A DNA stretch of 56,134 nucleotides. Origin: Bacteroidales bacterium (GTDB taxonomy: Bacteria > Bacteroidota > Bacteroidia > Bacteroidales > UBA3663). The stretch spans positions 1 to 56,134 of the forward strand of contig JAGBQS010000051.1 in assembly GCA_017632695.1 (NCBI GenBank), written 5' to 3'. The position numbers and the translations under genes were made by a program. Below, piece after piece: positions 14,522 through 23,544 of this stretch (position 1 is the stretch's first letter; every line of letters begins with the position of its first letter). The notes below the pieces were generated by a model. That model did no database searches, had not been told where the DNA came from, and worked only from the letters and a program-made list of their open reading frames with translations.

Positions 14522-17500
14522 ATGGTTTTTTTCTTCAAACAGCCGTCTGAGACAGTGCTTGCTGTGGCTGTCAATCATCAACTCGATGCCGAGGAGACTA
14601 ATCGCCTGTGTTGGCTCTTTAGTGGTGCCACGCTTCTGACTACCGACTCTCTGAAAGGTTGGTATGTGGGACCACGTCGTGAAATGATTACTCCATGGAG
14701 TACAAATGCTGTCGAGATTACTCAGAATATGGGGCTTGGCGGCATTGCGCGTATTGAGGAGTACTTCCCGGTAAAGGGCCCGGATGCGACTTATGACCCT
14801 ATGCTGCAGCGTCTGTACGATGGAGTCGGTCAGGATTGCTTCACCATCGACAAGCAGCCGGATCCTATCGTGTATATTGAAAATCTGGAGGAGTACAACA
14901 AGAAGGAAGGCTTGGCTCTTTCGCCTGAAGAAATTGACTATTTGAACAACGTTGCCAAACGGGTGGGCCGTCCGCTTACCGATAGCGAGGTATTCGGTTT
15001 CAGTCAGGTTAATTCGGAGCATTGCCGTCACAAGATTTTCGGAGGTACTTTTATTATCGATGGCGAGGAGAAGCCTTCGAGCCTCTTCAGTCTCATCAAG
15101 CTTACTTCGAAGGAGCATCCCGGTGCGCTGGTGAGCGCTTATAAGGACAATGTCGCCTTCAATCGCGGACCAGTCATTGAACAGTTTGCTCCGGCAGATC
15201 CGACTACAGCCTCTGAATTTGAGGTGAAGGACTTTGAATCTGTTATTTCGCTGAAAGCCGAGACCCACAACTTCCCAACTACAGTAGAACCATTCAATGG
15301 CGCTGCTACAGGTACGGGTGGTGAAATCCGTGACCGAATGGGTGGCGGAAAGGCTTCAATGCCGATTGCAGGTACGGCTGTCTATATTACCAGCTATCCG
15401 CGCAACGATGAGGAAAAGACTTGGGAAAACGGAATGCAGGAACGTCCGTGGCTGTACCAGACACCGGAACAGGTGCTGATTAAGGCGTCGAATGGCGCTT
15501 CGGACTTCGGTAACAAATTCGGACAGCCGCTGATTTGCGGTTCATTGCTGACATACGAATTCCAGAGCGACGAGAATGTTCCCAATGCTCCTAAATACGG
15601 ATTCGATAAGGTTATCATGCTGGCAGGAGGCGTTGGCTACGGCAAGTTGCGCGATGCTCTGAAAGGTGAACCGGAGCCGGGTGAAAAGGTCATCCTGATT
15701 GGCGGTGACAACTATCGTATCGGTATGGGTGGCGGTGCAGTTTCGTCGGTAAATACCGGTAAGTATGCATCGGGCATCGAACTGAATGCCGTGCAGCGCG
15801 CCAACCCTGAGATGCAGAAGCGTGCATACAATGTGGTACGTGCTTTGGGCGAGAGCGACAACAATCCGATTGTTTCGATTCACGACCATGGTGCAGGCGG
15901 ACACATCAACTGCCTGTCTGAGCTGATCGATGCTACGGGCGGAAAGATCTGGATGGACAAGTTGCCTATTGGCGATCCGACCTTGAGCGCCAAGGAAATT
16001 GCCGGCAACGAGAGTCAGGAACGTATGGGCTTCCTGGTTAAGGATGAAGCTATCGACTACTGCCGAAAGATTGCTGAGCGTGAACGTTCGCCATTCTATG
16101 TGATCGGTGAAGCTACGAACGATATGCGCTTCTGTTTTGAGGAGGCCGATGGAACCAAACCGATTGACTTGAGTTTGGCAGATATGTTCGGACATGCTCC
16201 GAAGACTTATATGCGCGACACAACCGTTGAGCATAAGTACCAGCCTGTTTCGGCCGATGTCAAGGACTTGCAGAAGTACATCCGCAATGTGCTGCGCCTG
16301 GAGTCGGTGGCTTGTAAGGACTGGCTGACTAACAAAGTGGACCGATCCGTAACCGGTAAGGTGGCACGTCAGCAGTGTCAGGGAGTCATTCAGTTGCCAC
16401 TCAGCGATTGCGGTGTTGTTGCCCTCGACTACCGCGGAAAGTCCGGTATCGCCACTTCTATCGGACATGCTCCTGCTGTGGCTTTGGCCGATGCTCCTGC
16501 CGGATCTGTAATGGCTATTGCCGAGGCGCTGACTAATCTGGTTTTCGCACCGATTAAGGACGGAATTCAGGGCGTTTCTTTGAGCGCCAACTGGATGTGG
16601 CCATGCCGTAATGCAGGTGAGGATGCCCGTCTGTACAGCGCTGTAGAGGCTGCCTCAGATTTTGCTATCGCACTCAACCTGAACATCCCTACGGGAAAGG
16701 ATTCCCTTTCGATGACCCAGCAGTATAATAAACCGGACGGAACCAGCGAGAAGGTAATCAGCCCCGGAACTGTTATTATCAGTGGCGGTGCAGAGGTAAC
16801 GGATGTCCGTAAGGTGGTTAGCCCGGTAGTTCAGCTTGATCATAGTTCTGTGCTTTATTATGTCGACGTCTCGTTCTGCGAGCATCGCTTAGGCGGTTCT
16901 GCTTTGGCACAGACAGAAAACAAGGTGGGCGACAGTGTTCCGACCGTCGAGAACCCTGAATATTTTGCAGATGCTTTCGATGCCGTTCAGGACGCTATCA
17001 AGTCTGATTTGGTTCTGGCTGGACATGATATCTCGGCAGGAGGTATGCTGACAACCTTGCTTGAGATGTGTTTCGCCAATACAGAAGGCGGTCTGCGAAT
17101 CAACCTGAGTGAACTGGCAGAGAAGGATATCGTCAAGATTCTGTTTGCTGAGAATCCAGGTGTTATCTTGCAGGTAAAGGATACCAAGTCTTTCGAGAAA
17201 CTCATGAACAAGGCAGGCGTGGCTATTGCCAAGATCGGTTATCCTTGTCAGGAGCGGACTGTTAATATCCGCAAGGACAATTTCTCGGAGGATTTCGATA
17301 TCGATACTCTTCGCGACGTTTGGTATGAATCTTCATACTTGCTTGATCGCAAGCAGAGTGGTGAGGTTAAGGCCAAAGAGCGTTTCGAAAATTATAAGAA
17401 ACAGCCTCTGTATTATATCTGGCCAAAGGATTTTACCGGTAAGTTCAGTCAGTATGGAATCGATCCGAACCGCCGTCATAAGACGGGTGTGAAGGCTGCC

Positions 17501-18286
17501 ATTATCCGAGAGAAAGGCGTGAACTCTGAGCGGGAGATGGCATATTCGATGTATCTGGCAGGATTCGATGTGAAGGATGTGCATATTACGGACTTGATTT
17601 CGGGTCGGGAAGATTTGTCGGATGTTAACCTGATTGTGTTCTGCGGCGGTTTCTCGAACTCAGACGTATTGGGTTCGGCAAAGGGTTGGGCTGCCGGCTT
17701 CTTGTATAACGAGAAGGCTCGTAAGGCACTGCAGAACTTCTATGCACGTCCCGACACATTGTCTTTGGGTATCTGTAACGGATGTCAGCTGATGATTGAA
17801 CTGGGCTTGGTCGGCTCAAACCTTGATGCCAAATGCCCGGACCTGTTGACGGCGGCTCAGAATCCGGATCGTGTTCACATGCTCCACAACGACAGCCATA
17901 AGTTTGAATCGAACTTCGTCAATGTTCGCATCCCGAAAAACGACAGCGTAATGCTTGGTTCTTTAAGCGGTGCCCGTATCGGTATTTGGACGGCTCATGG
18001 TGAAGGAAAGTTCGGCTTGCCTGCAGGTAAGACTCCCGATGACTACAAGGTGGTAGCTAAATATGGTTACACGAATTATCCGGCTAATCCGAATGGTTCG
18101 ATTGACGGATTGGCTGGCATCTGTTCGGTAGATGGCCGACATCTGGCAATGATGCCGCATCCGGAGCGAGCCATGTTCCCGTGGCAGTGCGGCTATTATC
18201 CGCAAGACCATCAGGGCGATGATGTTACGCCGTGGATTGAAATCTTTGTAAATGCGCGTAAGTGGGTTATGAAGAATAAAAAATAG
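14522..18286 (+). CDS. purL: Phosphoribosylformylglycinamidine synthase (FGAM synthase)
   Basis: 1254 residues, the large single-chain form with a fused glutaminase. It converts FGAR, ATP and glutamine to FGAM in purine synthesis. Visible parts: N-terminal PurS-like part (about 1-150); VNSEHCRHKIFGG and ETHNFPT in the first synthase half; GGGKASMPIAGTAVY; SIHDHGAGGHINCLSELIDA; a second synthase half with AGHDISAGGMLTTLLEMCFA; and a C-terminal class I glutaminase with GICNGCQ (nucleophile Cys about 1085) and MMPHPERAMFPWQ carrying the His-Glu pair. All key segments are intact. It is followed within 60 nt by the transglycosylase gene without a visible terminator. Confidence 0.98.
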   Translation: MVFFFKQPSETVLAVAVNHQLDAEETNRLCWLFSGATLLTTDSLKGWYVGPRREMITPWSTNAVEITQNMGLGGIARIEEYFPVKGPDATYDPMLQRLYDGVGQDCFTIDKQPDPIVYIENLEEYNKKEGLALSPEEIDYLNNVAKRVGRPLTDSEVFGFSQVNSEHCRHKIFGGTFIIDGEEKPSSLFSLIKLTSKEHPGALVSAYKDNVAFNRGPVIEQFAPADPTTASEFEVKDFESVISLKAETHNFPTTVEPFNGAATGTGGEIRDRMGGGKASMPIAGTAVYITSYPRNDEEKTWENGMQERPWLYQTPEQVLIKASNGASDFGNKFGQPLICGSLLTYEFQSDENVPNAPKYGFDKVIMLAGGVGYGKLRDALKGEPEPGEKVILIGGDNYRIGMGGGAVSSVNTGKYASGIELNAVQRANPEMQKRAYNVVRALGESDNNPIVSIHDHGAGGHINCLSELIDATGGKIWMDKLPIGDPTLSAKEIAGNESQERMGFLVKDEAIDYCRKIAERERSPFYVIGEATNDMRFCFEEADGTKPIDLSLADMFGHAPKTYMRDTTVEHKYQPVSADVKDLQKYIRNVLRLESVACKDWLTNKVDRSVTGKVARQQCQGVIQLPLSDCGVVALDYRGKSGIATSIGHAPAVALADAPAGSVMAIAEALTNLVFAPIKDGIQGVSLSANWMWPCRNAGEDARLYSAVEAASDFAIALNLNIPTGKDSLSMTQQYNKPDGTSEKVISPGTVIISGGAEVTDVRKVVSPVVQLDHSSVLYYVDVSFCEHRLGGSALAQTENKVGDSVPTVENPEYFADAFDAVQDAIKSDLVLAGHDISAGGMLTTLLEMCFANTEGGLRINLSELAEKDIVKILFAENPGVILQVKDTKSFEKLMNKAGVAIAKIGYPCQERTVNIRKDNFSEDFDIDTLRDVWYESSYLLDRKQSGEVKAKERFENYKKQPLYYIWPKDFTGKFSQYGIDPNRRHKTGVKAAIIREKGVNSEREMAYSMYLAGFDVKDVHITDLISGREDLSDVNLIVFCGGFSNSDVLGSAKGWAAGFLYNEKARKALQNFYARPDTLSLGICNGCQLMIELGLVGSNLDAKCPDLLTAAQNPDRVHMLHNDSHKFESNFVNVRIPKNDSVMLGSLSGARIGIWTAHGEGKFGLPAGKTPDDYKVVAKYGYTNYPANPNGSIDGLAGICSVDGRHLAMMPHPERAMFPWQCGYYPQDHQGDDVTPWIEIFVNARKWVMKNKK

Positions 18287-18341
18287 GTTCTTTGTTCACT
18301 TAAGTCGCTCACAGAACGGCATATCAATCCGCCTAAATACT

Positions 18342-19835
18342 ATGCTTATGAAAACCATTTTGAAACTTAAATACATGTTCTCTGTGCTGGCTCTTTGGGC
18401 TGGCATGGGGAACATGCTATATGCACAGACGGATCTTGATCGCCTGAAACAGCAGTTCGAAGATCAGGCTTCGGAAGATGTGAATGCTTTTGAGGCGTTC
18501 AGCGATTCCGCCCGTCAAGCTTATTTTGACTATGTCCGCCAACAGCAGCAAGACTACGAAATGTTCGTAGACGAAGTGAAGGACGTTTGGGGTAGTGATT
18601 CCATCGTTGACAATACAAAGACCAAGTGGGTTGAGTATGGAAATGATTATCGTAGCCGTAGTGTTGTTGATTTCGAGAATGGAACGATTGAGGTCGAAGT
18701 AGCCGTTGACGAGGATGCTGATGAAGAAGAGGTGCAGCAGCAGCTTTCAGAGGCGGTAGCTCGTCTGCTTGACAGCCGCGGTAGTACGAATCCCAATCAT
18801 TCTTCGGTTGATTTCTCTCAGCCGGTGAGTCAGCAGCCTATTTTGAAGGGGCTGGTTGATTTGAGCCCGTATAATTTCAATGGTGAGATAGACTGGAAGA
18901 GCCCCTTGAAGCAGGAGAACGAGATGACAGAGCGTCAGATTCGGCGCAGATTGCCTGTCCAGGCTAAGTCGAGAACGGATTCTCTGAATGTACGAAAGGG
19001 TGGCGCTGTTGCTCCACCAGCACCCCGTTCGGGCAAGACAATGGCGGAAAAGGTCAAGGAAGATGAGGCCAGACGCGTAGCCGAGGCTGCTGCCCAGCAG
19101 GCTTCAGGCCGTAATTCGCGTTCATCGGGGACAACTAACCCCCAATCGGCTAAGAGTTCCTCAGCAGAAATCCTGATTACCAAGGAGGAGGCAGCTGCCA
19201 GCATAGTGCAGAGTTCGAAGAAATCCACATCGACCGTAAAGGGCAAGGATGGCAAGACTAGAAAGACTGCTACCGTAAAGATGGCAATGGCCACCGAGAG
19301 TCTATCTAAACGTGCCGAACAATTCAAGGATCTGGTGCAGGAATTCAGCAAGACGTTCCAAATAGAAGAGCCGCTTATTTATGCTATTATGGAACAGGAG
19401 TCGAGCTTCAATCCCGAAGCCAAGAGTTGGGTGCCTGCATATGGACTTATGCAATTGGTTCCGACGTCCGGTGGTGCCGATGCCTATCGTTTTGTGTATA
19501 AAAAGCAATATGCACCAACAAGCAGTTACCTGTATGTGCCGCGAAATAATGTAGAATTGGGTACCGCCTATTTGCGAGTGCTGATGAATCAGTTCTCGAA
19601 GGTAAAAGATGAAGGTTGCCGCCGTCTGTGTGTCATTGCCAGCTACAACACAGGAGCGGGAAATGTGAGCAGGGCCTTTATCGGTTCTACCAAACTTTCG
19701 AAGGCATTTGACAAGATTAACGAAATGACATACGACCAGCTTTATAATTACCTGACGCATAATCTCAATACCGATGAGGCTCGTAATTATGTAAGCGGAG
19801 TTTCAAGACGTAGGGAAAAGTATATAAAAAAATAA
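18342..19835 (+). CDS. MltC-like lytic murein transglycosylase
   Basis: 497 residues (495 if Met3 at 18348 is used). Signal peptide ends near MLYAQ. Residues about 45-160 resemble the DUF3393 domain of MltC (VWGSDSIVDNTKTKWVEYG, then FENGTIEVEVAVDEDADEEE). A low-complexity charged linker covers about 190-320. The SLT domain starts near 335: IMEQESSFNPEA with catalytic Glu about 353, YGLMQLVPTSGG, and ASYNTGAGNVSRAF. The enzyme cleaves peptidoglycan glycan strands in the periplasm. Unlike E. coli MltC there is no lipobox Cys. It may be co-transcribed with the zinc-ribbon operon 67 nt downstream, as I see no terminator or promoter between. Confidence 0.93.
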   Translation: MLMKTILKLKYMFSVLALWAGMGNMLYAQTDLDRLKQQFEDQASEDVNAFEAFSDSARQAYFDYVRQQQQDYEMFVDEVKDVWGSDSIVDNTKTKWVEYGNDYRSRSVVDFENGTIEVEVAVDEDADEEEVQQQLSEAVARLLDSRGSTNPNHSSVDFSQPVSQQPILKGLVDLSPYNFNGEIDWKSPLKQENEMTERQIRRRLPVQAKSRTDSLNVRKGGAVAPPAPRSGKTMAEKVKEDEARRVAEAAAQQASGRNSRSSGTTNPQSAKSSSAEILITKEEAAASIVQSSKKSTSTVKGKDGKTRKTATVKMAMATESLSKRAEQFKDLVQEFSKTFQIEEPLIYAIMEQESSFNPEAKSWVPAYGLMQLVPTSGGADAYRFVYKKQYAPTSSYLYVPRNNVELGTAYLRVLMNQFSKVKDEGCRRLCVIASYNTGAGNVSRAFIGSTKLSKAFDKINEMTYDQLYNYLTHNLNTDEARNYVSGVSRRREKYIKK

Positions 19836-19902
19836 AATGCTTTCTCAGACCTGTTACCCTTACACCCTTCAAAAAACCTTATAACCTCAAAACCTCAAAA
19901 CT

Positions 19903-21828
19903 ATGTATTGTCCAGAATGTGGAACCAAAATAGATGATGATTGTCGGTTTTGTCCGGAATGCGGTACGCAAATTGTATCGGATGAGGAGGAAACGGCAGT
20001 TCAACCTTCGCAACCAGTGGCTGCTACCCCCCAGGCTACAGATACGGCTCCTTTTGCAAACCCTTCGGCTAATGTGGAGGAAGATATTACAGAGCCGGAT
20101 CCAGTAGAACCACAAGACGGTAAGGAAGATCCGCTTCCGGAACCTGTCTGCTGGGGTTTGATACTGACCAATGTGAAACTGTTGGCCCTGAAGTTTAATG
20201 TGACGGAAGACCAGCTGTTGGGGGTGTTCAAGCAGTTTATACATTATAAGCGTACCATTGGCATCAGCTACCAACTCATCGATGCAGGTAACTATACCTA
20301 TCATAAGCACGGCTTTTTCAGCAAGCCTAAAACAGTGAGCCTGACGGCCAATGATTCATGGTCGGACTATGGAGCTTTGCTTATGGATATGCATGAGTAT
20401 GAGGTGTCAAAGAAACTGCCGGAATCGCAATATCTGTTTATTGTGGGATCGGAGGATATAGTTCCTATGCCTGCCATCCGTACTTATTTGAGCAAGGAGG
20501 TGGAGAAGGACCGAACCATCGATACGGATCTCCTGTATGCGTATCCTTATGGCCCGGAGATGTTGCAAAAACTGGAAACGCTTGATATCTATCGTTATGA
20601 GGCATTGTTCTATGTAGGACGTTTGCCACTGGCTACGGATGCTACAGTTGAAGATTTGGTATCATACCTGAATCGCGACATAGCTTGTCAGGAAGGAATT
20701 CCGGTAGACGAGATGTATGCCCATTGCGATATGAACTGGAAGAATACGACGGCTCATGAGGTAAAGGTGATTCGCGAGCAGCGTCTGTTCCCGGTTTGGA
20801 AGGTCCAGTTCCCACAAAATTCGTACTACAATGATTTGTTCCTTTCTCCCCCATTGAGATTTGATACGGATAATAAGGAGTTCATGACTCAGAGATTCTT
20901 TAACATTGATGCCAATCTCTTCCTGTTTAATCTGCATGGCTGTCCGACGGCACATGTAGGACATTATAGTGCCAGTTATCCGAACCATAAGGATTGGGTA
21001 GATGCAGTACATCCAAAGTTCGTACAGCAATGTAAATACCCAAACATTATGGTAAGTCAGGCTTGCTATGGCGGACGTTTTATTGGCGAAAAGAAAGATA
21101 CCAGTATGATTATGTCGGCTCTCAGTAACCAGACTTTGGCTTTTGTTGCCTCATCGCGTTCAGCTTGGGGTAGCGTGGATTGTCAGGGAAGTACTCCGGA
21201 TAACGCTCCGATGGCATTCAGCGATGTGTTGGCCAGTTATTTCTTACAGCAAGTGCTGATGGGTATGAGTGTCGGTATGGCTTTCTTCAATACCCGCAGT
21301 TACGTGTTCCAGTACAGAGGAGACGGCAATCCTCAAGATGCCGTCACTATAGCGGAGTTCAACTTGTTTGGTGATCCGACCTTGTTTGGCAATACTGATG
21401 TGGATATTCAGGACAAAGCTCAGACTACGGCTGGAGCAAAAGTTTCGCGTCCTTTAGGAACCAATCAGAAGTCGGCATCCAAAATAGCCTCGGCCAGAAC
21501 CGCCTTTTCTGGAGGAAACAAGGCTCCATTAGCTAAGCCAGACCAGAAATTGGGTGTTAAGACTGAGGTGCTGCAAAGTAAGGCTGCCGGAGGACAGCAG
21601 AGTCTGCTTGATCAGGTTCGCAGTCAGGTGGATGCAAATATGATTGCTATCTGCAAGACGATGGGCCAGCATCTTTATGCTCAATATGGCATAGAGGCAC
21701 GGGAACCAAGCTGTGTTTTGCGCGATACATATCCGGACGGACATCGGGAAATTAAGGCGATGTATGACGATATGATGGTTTCGGCTGATGAACACGGAAA
21801 AGTGCTCGAGGTTTCGGCACTGAAATAA
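19903..21828 (+). CDS. Zinc-ribbon protein with caspase/C25-like cysteine protease domain
   Basis: 641 residues, no signal peptide or membrane segment. N-terminal zinc ribbon MYCPECGTKI...FCPECG with Cys3, Cys6, Cys17 and Cys20. An acidic, Pro/Thr-rich linker follows to about residue 75. The central domain (about 80-510) has the look of a clan CD peptidase (caspase/gingipain C25): LFNLHG with His345 and MVSQACYGG with Cys388, each after a hydrophobic strand, plus ITIAEFNLFGDPTL near the end, as in C25 proteases. The last 100 residues form a separate small domain after a Lys/Ser-rich linker. First gene of a seven-gene run whose next two products also begin with zinc ribbons. A cytoplasmic regulated protease is my inference; the target is unknown. 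Confidence 0.82.
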   Translation: MYCPECGTKIDDDCRFCPECGTQIVSDEEETAVQPSQPVAATPQATDTAPFANPSANVEEDITEPDPVEPQDGKEDPLPEPVCWGLILTNVKLLALKFNVTEDQLLGVFKQFIHYKRTIGISYQLIDAGNYTYHKHGFFSKPKTVSLTANDSWSDYGALLMDMHEYEVSKKLPESQYLFIVGSEDIVPMPAIRTYLSKEVEKDRTIDTDLLYAYPYGPEMLQKLETLDIYRYEALFYVGRLPLATDATVEDLVSYLNRDIACQEGIPVDEMYAHCDMNWKNTTAHEVKVIREQRLFPVWKVQFPQNSYYNDLFLSPPLRFDTDNKEFMTQRFFNIDANLFLFNLHGCPTAHVGHYSASYPNHKDWVDAVHPKFVQQCKYPNIMVSQACYGGRFIGEKKDTSMIMSALSNQTLAFVASSRSAWGSVDCQGSTPDNAPMAFSDVLASYFLQQVLMGMSVGMAFFNTRSYVFQYRGDGNPQDAVTIAEFNLFGDPTLFGNTDVDIQDKAQTTAGAKVSRPLGTNQKSASKIASARTAFSGGNKAPLAKPDQKLGVKTEVLQSKAAGGQQSLLDQVRSQVDANMIAICKTMGQHLYAQYGIEAREPSCVLRDTYPDGHREIKAMYDDMMVSADEHGKVLEVSALK

Positions 21829-21888
21829 CCCGTTTTGGGTAATACATACAACAAACAATGAATATTATTAACTATTAAATACTAGACT

Positions 21889-23508
21889 ATGGAAAATTGT
21901 CCTAAATGTGGTGCTCCATTGAAGCCCAACGCCAAGTTTTGTACAAAATGCGGATTCAAGATTGCCCAGCAGGAACCGGCTCCGGATCCAACTTCTGCTG
22001 CTTCGGCCAATACTGCAACAGAAGATGTTGCGGTTAATGATTCGCAGCGTATATACTGGAATATTCAGCCAGGTCAGGTTGCCCGTGTAATCAGTCAGGC
22101 AGAATTAGAGAAATATAGTAAGGTGAGAGGTGTAATGATCACCGAAGGAACAACTGCTTATATACGAGCCAATGGTGTGACTGTGGCGTCTTTGAGCGGC
22201 GGCGTTTACGATTTGGTTGATGAGAATTACAAACCGTTGCAGGCAGCTATCCAGAATGCATCTGAAAGTGTCGGCAATGCAGCAAGCGGAGCGTGGAACT
22301 TCGTGCTTAACCTGTTTAAAAAGAAACCGGATGGTCAAGCCAAAGCAGAGCCTACCGAATTGGAGCGACATCAGGAGGAACAGAAGAATCTGCACCAATT
22401 GGCCCGTAGCGGCGCATCGTTTGAAATCATCATTCTTGTTGATAAGGGCTTCCCGCTCTTGGTGGGTGCCAAACAGGAGCAGTTAGATGATTACAAGACT
22501 TTCAAGCCAATGTCGATAAAAACCCGTTATCTGGAAATGAAAATGGGCTTGAATGCCTATTTCCGTATCACCCAACCAGAGGTGTTTATCCGTCATTTCC
22601 TGACTTCAACAAAGGTGCTGAATACTGCCCAGATTCTTGACGAAATTTGCAATCCGATTCGTGTTGCCATGCAAGAAGCTTTGGAGGATAAGGAATGGGA
22701 CGGAACCCAGTTGCCGGATGCTTTGCGCCGTTCTCTGAAAGATGTATTGAATCAACTCGATCTCTTTGGCTTGAGCATACTCCGTATTGTTGAGATATCG
22801 AGCAGCAACGAGGATTTGGAACGCTTCTCTCAGTTAAGTCGCGAGATGTATCTCTCGGAAAAGGAGCTTGATTATCTGCGTCGTTCCAATGATTTCAAGA
22901 ATCGTTTGGCAGATGTAACCAATGCACAGCGTCTGACTGAAGCTCGTACACAAGCCGAATTGGATCAGCAGTTAGATGCCATCAATCGGGATAATCTGTT
23001 GCGGGCAGACGAAATGGAGGCACTCAAGGCTCAGTTGACAACCAATGCCCAGCAGCGGGAACAGGCTTTGCGTATGATGCGCTTAAAGGATGACGAGGAG
23101 TATGAGCGGATCCGTACGCAGGGACAATTGGACCGCCAGCGTGCAGCAGCAGAACAGCAACTTGAACTGCAGCGCAAAAAACAGGAACTGGAATTCCAGC
23201 AGATGCAGCGAGAAGAAGAACTGAAAGCTCAGAAACGCAAACAGCAGTTCGAAATGTTCCAGCAGATGACTGCATCCCAGCATCAGCATGAAGAGGAAAT
23301 GGAACGCATGAGAGCTCAGAATAATGCCGATCACGAACGCGAAAAGGCAGAGCGTGAAAAGGAATTCTCGGAGCGTATTCAAGCGCAGCAACAGACATCT
23401 AATGACCAGATGTTCCAGTTGTTACAGACGATGATCCAGAGCAATGGAACAGCGCCTGTCGTCCCTAATCCAAATGGGCAAGGAAATAATAATTCCGGAA
23501 ACAAATAA
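21889..23508 (+). CDS. Zinc-ribbon SPFH/band-7 domain protein with long coiled coil
   Basis: 539 residues. Zinc ribbon with Cys4, Cys7, Cys18 and Cys21 (NCPKCGAP...FCTKCG). Residues about 50-330 look like an SPFH domain of the YdjI/'virion core' type: GVMITEGTTAYIRANG, then VDKGFPLLVGAKQEQLDDYK and LNAYFRITQPEVFIRHFL, ending GLSILRIVEISSSNEDL. Residues about 330-510 are almost continuous charged heptads rich in Glu, Gln, Lys and Arg, a long coiled coil. No clear membrane helix, so it is likely a peripheral scaffold that forms large rings or patches at the membrane. It sits 60 nt after the protease gene and 36 nt before the third zinc-ribbon gene. Confidence 0.85.
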   Translation: MENCPKCGAPLKPNAKFCTKCGFKIAQQEPAPDPTSAASANTATEDVAVNDSQRIYWNIQPGQVARVISQAELEKYSKVRGVMITEGTTAYIRANGVTVASLSGGVYDLVDENYKPLQAAIQNASESVGNAASGAWNFVLNLFKKKPDGQAKAEPTELERHQEEQKNLHQLARSGASFEIIILVDKGFPLLVGAKQEQLDDYKTFKPMSIKTRYLEMKMGLNAYFRITQPEVFIRHFLTSTKVLNTAQILDEICNPIRVAMQEALEDKEWDGTQLPDALRRSLKDVLNQLDLFGLSILRIVEISSSNEDLERFSQLSREMYLSEKELDYLRRSNDFKNRLADVTNAQRLTEARTQAELDQQLDAINRDNLLRADEMEALKAQLTTNAQQREQALRMMRLKDDEEYERIRTQGQLDRQRAAAEQQLELQRKKQELEFQQMQREEELKAQKRKQQFEMFQQMTASQHQHEEEMERMRAQNNADHEREKAEREKEFSERIQAQQQTSNDQMFQLLQTMIQSNGTAPVVPNPNGQGNNNSGNK

Positions 23509-23544
23509 TTAAGATAGCATCGTAATCAGTAAAAACAATCAAAT

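Noticed and set aside
15542..16468. 308-codon minus-strand frame inside purL
   Set aside because: Lies antisense to conserved purL coding sequence; explained by codon bias of the real gene.
19836..19902. Promoter for the zinc-ribbon operon
   Set aside because: A short run of repeated AACCT units is visible but no TAnnTTTG box, so I could not support one.
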